A stretch of DNA of 64,000 bases from Lingula anatina. Its lineage: Eukaryota; Brachiopoda; Lingulata; Lingulida; Lingulidae. Position numbers and translations under genes: made by a program. The stretch covers positions 912,072 through 976,071 of the forward strand of contig NW_019775180.1 in NCBI RefSeq assembly GCF_001039355.2, given 5' to 3'. The notes under the pieces are model-generated. The model did not search any database, had not been told where the DNA came from, and was given only the letters and a program-made list of their open reading frames with translations. Below, one piece after another: positions 12,714-26,525 of this stretch; the first letter of the stretch is position 1, and each line of letters begins with the position of its first letter.

Positions 12714-15700
12714 GAGAAATGTTTCAAACTCACCTGTGACGTGACTACTCTTTATATCTATGATTTCCTGGAAATCAGGTGCCACAGATTTTAGCCTCAA
12801 GCATTTAAAATCTCATATGTATGAATCTCTCTCAGATTGACCTGTGAATAATTCAACTATTATATCAGGTGTTGTTACATGTGGTAGACCTCCATGCTCC
12901 AGTTCAGCAGCAGCAGCTGTGCCTTGAAATGAATTTGTAAGAACCAAAGTTGCAGAAGAACTGGCACGTTTTGACGACAAAAGAAAATCATATGAACTAG
13001 AATTGAACATATCTATTACATAATTGCAAAACTGCTTTTATCAGTTATAGATTTAAACTTCATGTTGTGGAAATGTGTAAAACACCTTTGATGGGATAGT
13101 AGGTCTGCTACTCAAGTCACTAAGCATATGGGTAATTTTGTAAACAAATTTACATGTTAAGTGAGAAAAGCGCCGCCTCTGAGTGAGATATACTCAACTA
13201 TACATGTACATGTATACTCAAAAACAAACCTTAATGATACGTCAGTGTCAAAAGCGGGGACGCCTGGCTCCAGATCCACACCTCAAAAAAAATTACTATT
13301 TTTTGCTGTGGTCACTGGTTTAGCTTACGCCTGTCTCTCCTGATCCACTTCTTTTATCATTGCATTCAGTTCCTCTGACTACTTTTGGGCTAATCGTTTA
13401 CTTCTTTTCTCTCTTCTCCTTTAGGCAATAATAAAAATAACACAAATGAATAAACGTGTCACCAGATTTCACCTTGGGATATATACCACGGTATCCAAAC
13501 GTAAACACTACAAAAACAAATGTCAAGGGCGATGATAATGGCATGGACGCCAATGTTGTTCAAAACATTATTCTTGGGACATGCAACTGTTTATGTGGTA
13601 TTAAGCGGGGTATACTATATCATGCTATTTGCAATATTTAACCTTAAATGATGGACTGTGTCTCTTAACCTGACCGACAGGCACTTTTAACCGAACCTAA
13701 TTAAAAGTGAAGAAAACGTCAATTAAATCTTACGGTCACGCTTTTTAAGAATGTCCCTTTGGTGATTTTAATGAAATAATGTTTTCAGATATGCATTCCC
13801 TGAAAATATCTTGGTTCTTCGCTACACATTGGCCACATGGTAAATGAAGTAAGGTGGGTCTAGTGTCTTTCATTTACCATATTGACATGCAGCCTAGAAG
13901 ATCTTATCATGAAGATGTTTTCAAGGTATTGTTTTAAAACAGACCGGCTGAAACATATACAGGATCAAGAAAGTACCATGTAAACATTTAGATCCAACTT
14001 AAGAATTTTACTAGCACTGGGGTTAATGTTTATAATACGGAGGAGATGGATAATAGTCTCGAGATAAGACAGTAACGTGATTATTATTATTATTATTTTA
14101 TTTTTATTTTTTTTTTTTGACAGCTTTCGTACACTTGAGCAAACAAATCAAAAAGGTTAAAGGTCAAATTGAAAAATAAAAGATCTTCCTTAGAGCAGAG
14201 AATTTTATTCTGGAGGGATGAATGCAATCTTTCCTGTCGGGACAGTTATAATCATGATCAATGTGTATCATGTGCCCAGTTTCAAACGAAGGCCTAACAC
14301 TGAGATCTATTGAACAAATTCAGCCCATCCCATTTTATACCTCTTATCATTAGAACTAAAACTAAAATTCCTGGAACTAGCGCTTAAACCAAATCAAGAC
14401 TATCGTTCAAAGTCTCTGCAATATGCTCCTTAAGGCGTGATTGGACACCATAAAAAGAGGTGGTAAGTATGATCGATTCATTTCAGTGAGTTTGCATTAA
14501 CTTAAATGTCGCCTGGGAAAATATAGAGTAACATGCAATCATTTACGATCCTAAAATTGTGCGTACGTCTTACAATGACAATACCAGAAAAGGCCAATTA
14601 ATCGAGCCGCCAAAATAATTATAATCATTATATGGCAAGTTACTTACAGCTTTATCTACTATTCCCACTTCTCTGTCCTACTCTGTTATCATGAGAATAT
14701 CATAACCTAAGTCATTTACCTGTCCCATAACTATTGCCCTGGTACGACCGGGTTCAATAATAGACCACACATATCTTTCTTTTTAATTCTGATGTCAAAA
14801 CGTGATGTATTCGCCAATTCCAGGGTTGTAGTGAGTTCGTGTTCGCTTCTTGACACTCATTCCACGCCGAAGCGGTGTGATTAGGCGTCCTCTTATCATA
14901 TACAGTCATTATGCCTCTCCCTCAGGTTGAGATCGAATCTAAAAGCCCCTTTTTCCAATTTGCTATCAATTATAAATGGTCATTGTCTTTGTCTTTGTTT
15001 TCCTTACTCATCAAAACAAATAGAGGTTTTGCATAGATCACATACTAAAAAGTGTCCTTGACAATTGGCTTTCAATTTTATAACGCTAAAAGGGAAACAA
15101 AAGGATAGGTAAAGTCCAGCTGTGTGCCCAATTAAATGATAATGGAGTGTTGATAAAGCATGGTTATGTTCAGATTTTGAAATGGCAAAATTTTCCTAGC
15201 TTCGTGCATCAAACATGTCATAACATGCTATACATGCTTAAAAACATAGTTCTGAGAGAATACCAAGCGGGATTATCATTTGGATGATAACACAACATCC
15301 AAATTCAAGAAAAAAGTGGTTACGTCTGAAAAACGATTGGCCAGTTTTTAAATATGGCGATAAATGTAAACAAGTCTATAGAAAGACGATAATCCAGAGA
15401 TGACTTTGTCTACTGTCTTACCGAGGTGACTCTGACTATGTAACGGTACAAGAGGGGGGATAAACTGCTGTAATATGAAAACCTATTCTATACCTATATT
15501 ATCCAGTTATTTTTGTCGTTACAACTTTGCTGCAAACTCACTTTCTTGTGGTATTATAACTCAACGAGTATAGTATATCGTTGAATGGTGAAGCAAATAA
15601 CTTCACAATTCACGATCAGAGTCTTGGTTCCAAGATGAACTTTAGAAATGATTTATCTTTAATAAGCAAATTGCAGAAGCATGTTACGCTTTGGGGACAC

Positions 15701-18613
15701 TTCAACCGACATATGGGAAAACGTGAATGTGGTCAAATCGTGATTCAAATCAAACCATGTGCATAAAAATTCACCTGATGCAGTGGCCCTTGGGTTTTTT
15801 TCTAGCATTTATTTAAGAACATATACCCTGAAATATAGGGTACAATGTTGTGTGCTTTACAGTGCAGAAAAAAACTAACATTTCTCCTCATTTTGGCGGT
15901 GTTATTGGATTTCTCATTACTGGTTTATACTTATAGACTGCTGATCAAAATATCATTAATAGGCAGAGAGCTGGCTTTGTCTTTATGTGTCATTTTTCCA
16001 GTTGAAGTACCTGGAAGCTTATAATACTTGTCGGGTGTAGATAGAATTCGGTTCAGGGGCTAAGCACCAAAACTGGTATGCTTATTGACAAAGATATGAA
16101 CAACAATCGGGTGCGACAGATTTTTCAGAGGATCTTAAGGATGCTTAAAGCGTTTGTCAAAAACTCAAAAACATATGTCTTCAGTGTTCAGTGACTATTT
16201 TACTTCACATTTACACACATTTCATCTCACGGGTGACGTCATAATTGCAATTTTGGGGTAAAAATGGAAAAGTCGGTTTCTCAAACTCCTTTACCTGAGC
16301 ACCCATGAACATTATATGATATATGATAATAGCCACAGCCATTATTTTATAAAGGCTCTTTTAGCGTGATTGTGGCTAACAGGTATATGTCCTTTATGGC
16401 ACATGTGTTTGTGATTTACATTGTTATTTGTCAGTTCATCTGAGAACGTGATTTAACGACAAAAGGTCAGTATTTAATAGAACTTATACGCCACTACCAA
16501 AGAGGTACCGCATAGATCTACAGTATGTACTAGGCTGTCCATAGATACAAGGGTGCCCATAGATTTAATTTTACTATTGAATAACAACTAGGCAACCGAT
16601 TATCGTGTAAATTGTGGATGTGGGTAATAAAACATTGACAAACCTAACGTGACCATTAAAATACCCCAACAACTTACATTTTTATACGGCTCCTTAGTGA
16701 TCACTTAAAATTCTTACTTCATGTAGTAGATTTTTCATAAAAACGTTTAGTTATTTTTCATTTTATCAACAGTGATTAATATCATAGATTGACATGTGTC
16801 TCGCCGCAGTCCGATAAAAGAAAATAAGCGTCGAATCCTGAATTATCAATGGCCAATAAACAATTATCGACACTCGTTGTATTCTACATCATCCCGTCTG
16901 ACAGACAATGGTAATGGGGTCTCAATAAATAATACAAGAAAACGGAAATTTTTATATTGTTTGAATTATGGGACATCAATTTACGTGCCATTACGATTAT
17001 TTCAGTGTAATGTTTATGTTTAAAATTACACCCATGTGCCCGAGAGAGCATGTGCCCATATATGTCTATTGAGTCATCTGTGGCGATCATTAAAAAATAT
17101 GTAGTTCGAATTTAAACTCCGAACGAAAAATGATCTTATTATATGCGATAAGTCATTGACTTGTGTTAAATTAATTTCTAACAAGACCTCATTTTGTTGG
17201 CAAAACCTACTTGTAGTACCAATGTTACAACTGTTCATAGCCCAATCTTTCACTATGCCGCTTTAGCTTCTCGATAATCTGAAGATCTCTTAGCATCGCG
17301 ATATAAGCACCGATAAAATGAAAACTCGGAAGAAACTTCCACCCTTAATTTTATTAAAGCAAGGGACCCGAGACTCGGTTTTTGCCTTATTGTGGATACA
17401 TTTAAGTGGATAAGTTATGGGTTGGTTAAAGCTATCAATACCATAAAACTTCTAATTCTCAACCATGCTTCCGTCTTCTTACATTAGTGTTATTCGGTCA
17501 GAAGCATCAGTATTCTATAAAGGAAAGGCGTCCGCTTCCTGATTAAGCCGGTTAAGCTCCAAGGCATACCGATACTCGTACAGTGTGCAACATGTTCAGC
17601 GTGCAACAGATGCAGCTAAGAAAAAAAAAAACGCGTGATTGATTTTAGTGAAAACATAACAAGACAGGGCATGGGGACCATTTATGACATACAAATTAAA
17701 GACTAACACAGTGCATGGTTGAAGATGACGATGAAAGATTGGCTGCCTGGCATTACTGGGTAATTTCGATTTTCCTAAATAAGAAGTGTCAAGAAGTTGA
17801 TTTGGACTAACTGTCATGGAATATAGGTTTCCCGCCCCCCAGAGGTAGAGGTTTAAGTGATGAAAAACATTCCATCTTAGGGATATAGAGAGATATTATA
17901 TTGTCATTGTGATAAGTCGAGTTAGATTGCATAACGGCTGCAAATCCCTAAAGTATCTTATTTTGTCGATCTGAATGGTGTATACTTATCTCTAAACTGC
18001 TGTTGTTGCCAGCTCCCAAATGCCAATAATGGTGCTATGATTTAATCTCTGTATATGTTCCATAATTTACGGAAGGCAAAAAGCCTTTTAAGGGCCAAAC
18101 AAATGCCATTAATATTGTTCTTGAAACCCACGGTGCTTTGGAACACTTCAATGTCAACTAGCTTAATGATATGGCATTCTAAATGCCTTTACATTAGGTT
18201 TGATTTCTGTTGATGGATGATAATGACTGAAAAACAGTATTGCACATGCCTTGACTGTAATAGCCTGCTTGGCACTGTTATCTCCCTTGCACCTTGTATA
18301 TACAAAATTCACAAACTTTGATCAATTTCCTTCGACTAATTTTGCATTATCAGATAAAAATCCAGGAAACCCGATATGGCATAGCCATTAGTACTCTAAA
18401 GACCAATTCCCATTACAAAGGACTAGGTCTTCAAATCATTCTTGAAATAATTGATCGCTCGACAGATTAAGCTTGCGTTATAAATCAAGATGGGTTGCCA
18501 GGGAATAATTATTTCTGAATTTAGAACGCATTCATATATCATATAATTTATAAAAATTCTATTATAGTACAAAATAGTGCAAAAGTTAAAAAAACACACA
18601 TACATACACACCC

Positions 18614-18614
<1 letters not shown>

Positions 18615-18654
<40 letters not shown>
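18615..18654. repeat. (AG)20 microsatellite
   Basis: Uninterrupted AG dinucleotides. Confidence 0.95.
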
Positions 18655-18657
<3 letters not shown>

Positions 18658-20442
18658 AAAAAGGAACAGTTACCTTTATACCTTTATATACCTGATATTT
18701 GATTTCATATATATATTCAAATAAACCGCGCCGTTCTCTCGGGACAAAAGGACACAGTTTAAGACTACAAGAAGAGTTCAATTGTACAATAGAAAGGTTG
18801 GGAGAGCATTTTAAAAACAAACAATTTATTTGTCACTGATTTCAATACATGCTTTAAACAGTTTTAAAACCCCCTTTCTTTCCTATGAATGGCATTTTGA
18901 ACTTTGAACAGCCGTTCTAACATACACCATGTTTGACGTATTGACGGCGCAACTGGTAAATGTAATAATAAGTAATTACCCAGTGTTAATCATAAATATA
19001 TTTAACAGACTAGATTGCATGTTGGTGTACATGTACACTTTCTATTCTTTTAACCTGCGACAGGAAACGGGTATTCTTCACTGAGTGGCAATATAATAGT
19101 TATTCAGGCGTGACAGGAATGGTAGTTCGCTAGGAACCGTAGTCCGCTTCCCATTACTTTGTACAGGTACATACTAACCCCAATTCCCTGACTAACCCTG
19201 ACCTGTAATGATTATATGGGACTTCGAACGTCCTTTCATCTTCGTGCATAAGGGAATGAATGACCAGCTTGTCGACACTCATTGTGATTTTCTTTTCTGT
19301 TGCATTACCCATGAGCAATAGACTTTCAAGCATTCAGACAAGCCAACATTTAACTGAAACTACAGCCCTTGATATTGGTTCCATCATTAGCCGTCCTGAA
19401 TCCAATACTTGTTGATTAATTAATCTGTCTTTACCACAAGTACAATGTATCTATGTATTAATAAATAAACTATGATAAAAGAATTTTGTATTTATTTAGG
19501 GCAATCTTTGCCAACTATCTCTTACTTTTTTTGACTGTTAAGTAACATATCTTAAATCTTTTTGATGTCGCATCTAGCGTAAAACCATTCACTACGTAAC
19601 CGCAATCTAGACTCGCTTAATATTTTAAAAGAAAATGGCGACAAGATCTCATTTGGGTTGCATTATTTATCTATTTTCTTTTGCTTATAGCATGAACAGC
19701 TTGAACGGCGCAAAATAGTTCCACGATATAGGCCTAATAAATCTTCGTATTGTGTTTATGTGCAGGTCAATCGACCAAATTAAAGCCTTCTGAAATCGAG
19801 TTTTTCACCACAGTCTTTTTTCACATCTTGACATCGTGCGGTATAGTTTGACAGGCTGTACCGGTTCAATATGAGAGTAGTTCAGTTGCAGGGAGGAGGG
19901 TGGGGGGGTACTCGATTTGACAATTTCGCTTGTAGCTGTTCAGGCGGAAGTTAATTATTGACCTTGCCGAGCGCGAGGTCTCCGTTAAGGTCTCTCTTTC
20001 GTCGTAGTCAGGCTATAAAGATGTCAATCTCTCGCTTGATGTGAAAAGCACTCAAGTATCTTTATTTTATTCACCTTAACGATAACAAAGAACAAATCAG
20101 ATGGTCACTAATGAGCTTCTTTCATGTGAACAGATCAATTGTATCGCGGTTCAAGACTGATAAATCTATTTCATTGAGCACAGAGCGGTACACGAATTTT
20201 AAGGGCCTACGTGCACTAGCTGAATCAATTAACCACTAAATAAAATATGTACGTGGATAAATGCAAACATTTTATTGTGCTGGTCCAAAGTGCACACAGT
20301 CTCTAATTAATTATCGCCAAGGTCTACATACGTATACCATTTCGCGATCACTACAAAAATAAACTTTTAATTACAATCGAAACACCACACCAATTTTACG
20401 GCACAGGCAACACCAAGACCACCTACCATTACCAAATATTGC

Positions 20443-20658
20443 TTGAATTCTTATCCATGTTGCGGTGCACAGCGTGCATTTCTGCTCTTGGGTATTTCAG
20501 TTGCTCTGGCGAGAAAGGCATATAGTAGTTTGTCCCTTGCTGCAGAACTGCTAAGAAATGATCGGCCTCAGCAGCCACTCAGAAGACAAATTTTGCACAT
20601 GCGACGAGCACGCCGACGACAATTGATTGACGTTCCGTGGGCGGATTCCGGTATATAA
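20443..20658 (+). CDS. Unassigned GC-richer open frame next to the transposase relic
   Basis: A 71-codon open frame starting MNSYPCCGAQRAFLLLGISV. It contains the Arg-rich stretch RRQILHMRRARRRQ and ends PWADSGI. Base composition is more GC-rich than the surroundings. It could be part of a transposon, a remnant gene or chance. No homology recognised. Confidence 0.15.
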   Translation: MNSYPCCGAQRAFLLLGISVALARKAYSSLSLAAELLRNDRPQQPLRRQILHMRRARRRQLIDVPWADSGI

Positions 20659-20724
20659 TTATATTCTTTAGAGGCCATGAACGCTGAGCTATGACTGGGT
20701 GGTTTAAATGACTACATTTTAATC

Positions 20725-20937
20725 ATTTTCACGACAATGGAGTTGGTCCAGACGATAAAGGGGTTGATTCTCCTCTGCAATGCTTACTCCAATTCATGAA
20801 ACAGGTGCTCAGTAGGATTAATACCAGGACTCAAAATCGGTTGCCCCATCTTCAGAAAACCGTGTTTCTGCAAAAAATCACTCACCAGACGAAAACTGTG
20901 AGCAAGTGCGCATGTCTTGTCGCGATGATAAACTAGA
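20725..20937 (-). pseudogene. Decayed Tc1/mariner transposase C-terminus
   Basis: The minus strand encodes FRLVSDFLQKHGFLKM, then SPGINPTEHLFHELE, an in-frame stop, and RRINPF. These fit the DDE C-terminal block of Tc1-like transposases (.ARLV.DFLQ.HG... SPDLNPIEH.WDEL.RR.). The Glu of NPxEH is kept, but the usual WPA before SPD is altered and a TAA interrupts the frame. No N-terminal part or terminal repeats could be placed. It is a dead fragment. Confidence 0.7.
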
Positions 20938-23900
20938 AAAGCACTCAGAGAGCGCAGACTTCCGCCAAGAAAATAATTAACTTATAATTAACCAATGCTT
21001 AATTAATTAATGTGTTATCACCAAAATCAATTACTTTTTGTTTGTCTATTTCTGACGTATCCTGAAAAAAATAATCAAAGTCCACCCATTTTCGAGCTAG
21101 AGTGGTGACGAGCAAAAAGACGAACAGACAAACTGAGGTGAAAACATTACCTCATCTAATTGTTCATGATTTTAAGACTGAAGCTAGTTAGACGCCCTTC
21201 ACACAGGGCTACGACCTTTGTGCCTTTTTTTATGCAGCTGTAGGCAGGAGGCCGTAAACCTGGTGGGTCCGCCCCTGGCTGACACAATACAGAAGGTTAC
21301 AACAGCCGACTTATGCAAGAACCGCGACTAGAAAAAGAAGGATCGTTCTATAATAACCTATGCATGGAGCCAGCGATGTTAGATTAATTCTACTAAAGGG
21401 TTAATTGGTCCAGGATTTGCGAATTAAAGATCTATTGGAGAATAGGCAAGTTTAGAGGATGTCTTAAAGCTAGCTGTGACCCTACGTTTCTTTGCCACTG
21501 GCGAAAAGTGCCTTTGCTCTCAAAGCAATTTGTTTGACTCCAAATCCGACTGTTTGTGCAATTTGATAAACAGATCATCATGTAAAATAAAAGTAAGGTG
21601 ATGCAACAAAGTAGTTCACGGAAAGCAGAAGAGAAGCAGAAGCATTTACAAAGTAGTCGAAATGCTGGCTTGGAGACACCGCAGTCAAAATAACCAGCGT
21701 TCAATGGGTGGAAATGGTCAACCAAGGAAGGTACCATGAGGGGAGTAGCATTGTAGATAGACTTTGGGTCAAAAAGGTTGCCCCACCATTAGTCCTATGT
21801 GTTGCTATCGAAATCACTGTGGAAAATCATCTTTAAGGGGGGCGTTTGTTCTTAATTTGAATAAATGGTATAGTTATGGACATCTTTACCGGTATTTGGG
21901 CTTTTTTAACCCTAAGTCATGTTAAATATGGTGTATGGAACAAAAACACTATTTAAAACGGTTTACAGCTCCCATACGATCATTTGTAAGCAAAAGCACA
22001 TAGGATTGAAGGTGGGACAACTTTTTTAACCAAGGGTGTAGAGTCAAAATTCCATCTAATAATTACGTGGAGAACAGTGGCCGATCACTGTGCATCAATT
22101 CTGCAACCAAGGCAAAAAAAACCTCCTCTCAGCTCCCTTTCAGCAACCAACTTCCTTTGCTATCTTTGTGCTGTTATTTCAAACCTGTTAAAGAATTTAC
22201 CGTAGACCGTTAACTAACAAGGTCTTTAGCGTTATTAAAAAAAAAACAAATGCTTGTCAAACTGGATATTTGTGCATTCTAAATATCATTATTTACAAAC
22301 TTGTACCTTATATGTCCGAGAGAAACATCAATACAAAACATTCTTAAAGTCTTATAAGGGTGGTCAAAGGTTCATTGCTAAGGCCGATAAAGAAGGGAAA
22401 TCTCTTTGGTCTTTTTTGACCTTTTTATACAAAGCGTTACAGTAATAAACAAGATGCTGAACTAAAAAGACCTTAATATTGAAACAACTTTTCACGCGTT
22501 ATAAAAGATGGTGAATCCGAGATAGTGAATGCTTACTAGACTTTACGGGATTCTGCGCGATAACCTTTGTATGTGTCCTCGATCTATAACTACGGTTTTC
22601 TAAGATGATAATAACGAGATTAAAGTTCGCTGGCATCCTTTGTTTGCTTTCAAAACACCATCCAATCAATTAAGTGCTGTATAGGTAAGGGAAGTTTATA
22701 GAATGATCAGATTTGAGGACACAGTCATTTGACATATCTGGAAGCGACGTTAAATTTTTTTATTGTTTCTTCAACAATGTGGATATTAGAGAATTTTTTA
22801 ATCATACCGTAGTTAGTAGCACGTTTAGATACAGGCTTTCTTGTGTCTGTATGGCATCTGCTGATAACATTGAGAAAGTAGTTTGTAAACACTCATGCGG
22901 TCTGATCTGTGATCTAGTCTAAGGGTTCCCATAGGCTAGGCGATAGATGGGTTATTTCTTTAGGCATACCATGCTGTCTTTATAGTAAATGTGGAATTTT
23001 TTGCGTACATAAATACATGTATGGATATGTAAAGCATATGTAAAGCACTTAGGCACATGCACCATTCATCAAAAGTGTCTACCATCACAAGGACATCTTG
23101 GGACTACAAGTATATAGGCTACATGAGTACGTCGAGGAATTCCGATCCAGACTGCCATTACGTCACTGTGGCAATCATCATCATCAAAACAACTCTGCTG
23201 GTCTCCTGCACTGTTACACCAATTGAGGCAACCCATACCATCGTGCCTCTCTAGATTAAATATTTTTTTCATTTGATTAATATACCAAGTGCATCAATCC
23301 AATTATAGTGCTATGAGACGTGATCATTTAAGTCCCTGATGATTGGGATTAGAAGTATTATACAGCATAATGCCAGACAACACACATATTTGGGATATTT
23401 TATCTCATTATCTAAGTAATCCATCACATTCTATACGTAACTAAGAAGTGAGAACATCAAATGTTATCATTCAGAAAACGTAAAATGGCTTACCATTTAA
23501 TAGAATTTTCTTTGGAAAGGTAACTTTATTATTCACTCCGCGTAATATTTAATCTTCAAAGAATTCACCAGGGGTTTACTGGCAGTATATGGTTGCAACT
23601 CCAACTCAATGACAATGAACATGATAGTCAAACCAATACGTTTATGTCAAAACTAATTGATTTGCTCAACAAATCAAATTGAAATTTCAGGAAAAAAGTT
23701 GTAGGGCCCACTCTGTAAATTTCGGGTTCAAAAGTTTTACTGAAACCTGCAGTCGTAAATGAAAGCAAACTCTGCAATTTGTCTTTTCAGCATATATCTG
23801 GCTCTGTTAGATTCATTCTATTGATCTCGCTTTGCTTTCATAAAAGATCCTAAGAGTCGAACAGTCTTTATAGAAAGTTAAGGATATAATATACCACTCA

Positions 23901-24087
23901 ATCGAAAGTTCACCGAGGCACTCTGTTGGAACCAGGCTCAACGCATGCGCAAATACATGTATCTTTATAGATGGAAAGTAATTGTCCCCGCTTTAGTTAT
24001 CTGTTATCGTTGGTTTATTTATGTTATGCGATCACCTTTTAAAGCCCAGTAGAAAAGCAGCAGCACTGGAATATGTTCTTGTCACCA
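20938..24087. other. No gene seen
   Basis: AT-rich with short open frames. The segment 21080-21330 has a composition (deoxy-repeat words such as CAGACAAACTGAGGTGAAAA) suggestive of an old dispersed repeat, not assigned. Confidence 0.4.
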
Positions 24088-24235
24088 GGGCTCCGTATCT
24101 CGAAAGGTTCGCTATGTTGCGCACGTGCGTTAGTGTCTCGATTCCATAACCGATTCTATTTCGAGATACGGGGCCATGGAATCGAGACACTTGCTCACGT
24201 GCGCAACATAGCGAACCTTTCGAGATACGGAGCCC
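24088..24235. repeat. 148-bp imperfect hairpin
   Basis: The arm 24088-24127 (GGGCTCCGTATCTCGAAAGG...) pairs exactly with 24196-24235 over 40 bp. An inner pair, TGTCTCGATTCCAT (24134-24147) with ATGGAATCGAGACA (24176-24189), extends the stem. A third copy of the arm end (TTTCGAGATACGGGGCC) sits in the loop. Likely a foldback MITE. Confidence 0.85.
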
Positions 24236-24265
24236 CAGCAAAGCTCTCTTTTACCACACACCCAT

Positions 24266-24344
24266 CAAACACAGAACGTTATTATAACGTTACCATTAGG
24301 TTTATGGTAACGTTATGGTTACTTTATAAAACGTTCTGTGTTTG
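24266..24344. repeat. 79-bp hairpin, AACGTT-containing
   Basis: CAAACACAGAACGTT (24266-24280) is an exact inverse of 24330-24344, and ATAACGTTACCAT (24284-24296) an exact inverse of 24304-24316, leaving a 7-nt loop. It lies 31 bp from the previous hairpin. Could be a tiny MITE or a hairpin RNA source. Confidence 0.8.
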
Positions 24345-26290
24345 CAGGGTACAGCCTATGGCTCCTGTTGTGCATTCTTACTGTATTGAAGTCTGGCGCG
24401 TCCTTTTGGCAAAGCAATGGAATTTTCAAATTCAAAATGTGCAAGTTTTAAACTTAACTGCTTACTGGGTGAATAATGAAACATAGATAGAGTAAAATGT
24501 AGCATAATATACATGTACTAGTAGTAATGCATGCATTCTGTATATTTTTGCCCAGAAAGATTGGTGCACCTCGTCATATTGTGAATTTTCCGTAAATCAT
24601 AGTGTAACCAGACAAACACAGCTGTCACTGCATAAACGTTTATTGAGATACTGGTATCATAAGTATAAGGCTTCCAGATTTGCATCCTGTAAGAACAATA
24701 AACAATATGAATTTATTCTAAATAATATTTAACTTCTGACTCTTAATAATATACAATTACAACATGTGTTTATTTAAATCAAACACTATAATACAGTACA
24801 AAGCAGCTACTTTTATCTGAGACCGTGTAATTACTGAATGTATTATATATATATATAACCATCTACAATATTTCAACAGTACACGTACCATGTATGTCAA
24901 CTTATAGTTCACACTGCAGACACATTCTTATCATACAGGTCACCAACCTATAATATAAGCACATCTTAACTATTTTTTCCAGACGTACCATTATTGAATG
25001 ATTATTCTCACTACACCAGTATATTCAATGATATCTAATATACACATTCTTCTCATTAAACTTTTAAACTTACACTATTAACTATATATTAACACAATAC
25101 ACGTAAACTTAAATTCAAATTATAGTATAACGTAAAACTCCCTGTTCTTTATGCACTGCTAACAATAAAAAAATCCAGTAATATGTTCTAAACATGAATT
25201 ATACTATAAAACAATGTAAACTTACATTGTTGCCAACTTTTTTACTTTATACACTGTATGCTAGCTGCCCAGGTAGAAACTCAACTGCAAGGTAATGCTG
25301 TCTTAGCTAAATCCTCAACTTGACAGTGTGGCCACAAGTAGAGGCTATGCCATGCCAGCAAACTCCTTTACTATTCAGCTGTCCTGCTACACAGACCAAC
25401 TCCCAACTCACAAGTGGTGTCCTAGTATATCTGACTTACACCTCACTGTCCACTAGGCCATATGACTGGTGAGTAGTACTCTAATCAACGCTCTGATAAT
25501 CATACACTAAGTGTTAGGAGCAATGACATGTGACATATGGAAACACATGCTTTCTATTGGGTACAATAATAACTATTTTGCATATGACTTAAAACATTGC
25601 AAATATCTAAGATGTAAGTGAAACGAGCGAGGAAAATGACTATTTTGTCATGTGGCATACTGTTGATATGGGATAAACAGACTTTGTTGTCGATTTTTGC
25701 CTGCTCATGTCGTAATTTATATAAATGTACTGGGAGTTATTTGTTTTAAAGCTATATTTTGTCCACGCATTGTCCACATGTGTATCTTTGCTTTAACCAA
25801 AATGTTCTGTTGGTGGAAAAAATATGTAGCTGTTCATATTCAACCACAAAAACCACATGACTCCTTTGGGCCACTAAAAAGAGTCTGAAAACCGCACCGT
25901 GATCTGTTAGTGAGGGGATCATGTGTTGGTATTGGGGTTCTTTACCATACGTCTCGCTCTGCACATATTTATGCCTCCTCATTAACAAGCGAAATAAAGG
26001 AAAAACACAAATATGGTGTTCGAAATTTAGCCGGTGAAGTACACTTTTATTGAAAGCCCCCCCCCCATCCCCCCCCATGCCCCCCCCCCCCCCAGTAAAA
26101 GAATAGTGTAAAGTAATAACGTAGCATTAGAAAATATTGAATCAATTAAGTTACGTAATGTTATAGCATAAATAATAAATATCCAGACAAATAATGCACG
26201 TATTTTCATTTGGGGGGTTGCTGACGCTCTAAACTTATTTCCAGCAGTCTGCCTTTCAGACTGGCGGAAAATTCGATTTGAATGTTGGGC
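24345..26290. other. No gene seen; G-poor tract
   Basis: From about 24640 to 25450 the plus strand is strikingly poor in G relative to C. The remainder is ordinary AT-rich sequence ending in a C-homopolymer-rich patch (26056-26095). Confidence 0.45.
26056..26095. repeat. C-homopolymer-rich tract
   Basis: Runs of 7-13 C separated by AT or ATG. A likely sequencing and polymerase problem region. Confidence 0.9.
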
Positions 26291-26525
26291 CTATAGTTCT
26301 TCAACTATGGATCTGGCAGATTTGGTCCGTATTCCTCTAGCCATGAGGAAAACACTGGCACATCCATCATTAGTAAGGCAGTGTCTATCTGCATAATCGC
26401 CCGGATTGACAATGCCACTAATAACTCTTCTCCGTGGAATTCTGTTTATGGCTTTCCTGTTGATATGCTTGAGGATGCCTGGCCATTTCTGTCTTTTTAA
26501 GGCCTGTGTCCATTTAAGCGATCGC
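26291..26525 (-). CDS. Unassigned terminal-exon-like open frame
   Basis: The minus strand is open for 77 codons without an initiator, running from an acceptor-like AACCAG to a TAG stop at 26291-26293. It includes RRSLKWTQALKRQKWPGILK, INRIPRRRVISGIVNPGDYA and GIRTKSARSIVEEL. It is more GC-rich than its flanks and has coding-like composition. It could be a last exon of an undetected gene, or part of a transposon or retrogene. No family recognised, and no upstream exon could be linked. Confidence 0.25.

Larger units (their letters stand above)
12714..20724. other. No gene seen; simple repeats
   Basis: AT-rich sequence without recognised coding exons. It holds a TTA/T-rich tract (14080-14119) and a (GA)n tract (18615-18654). 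Short open frames lack domains. Confidence 0.5.
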
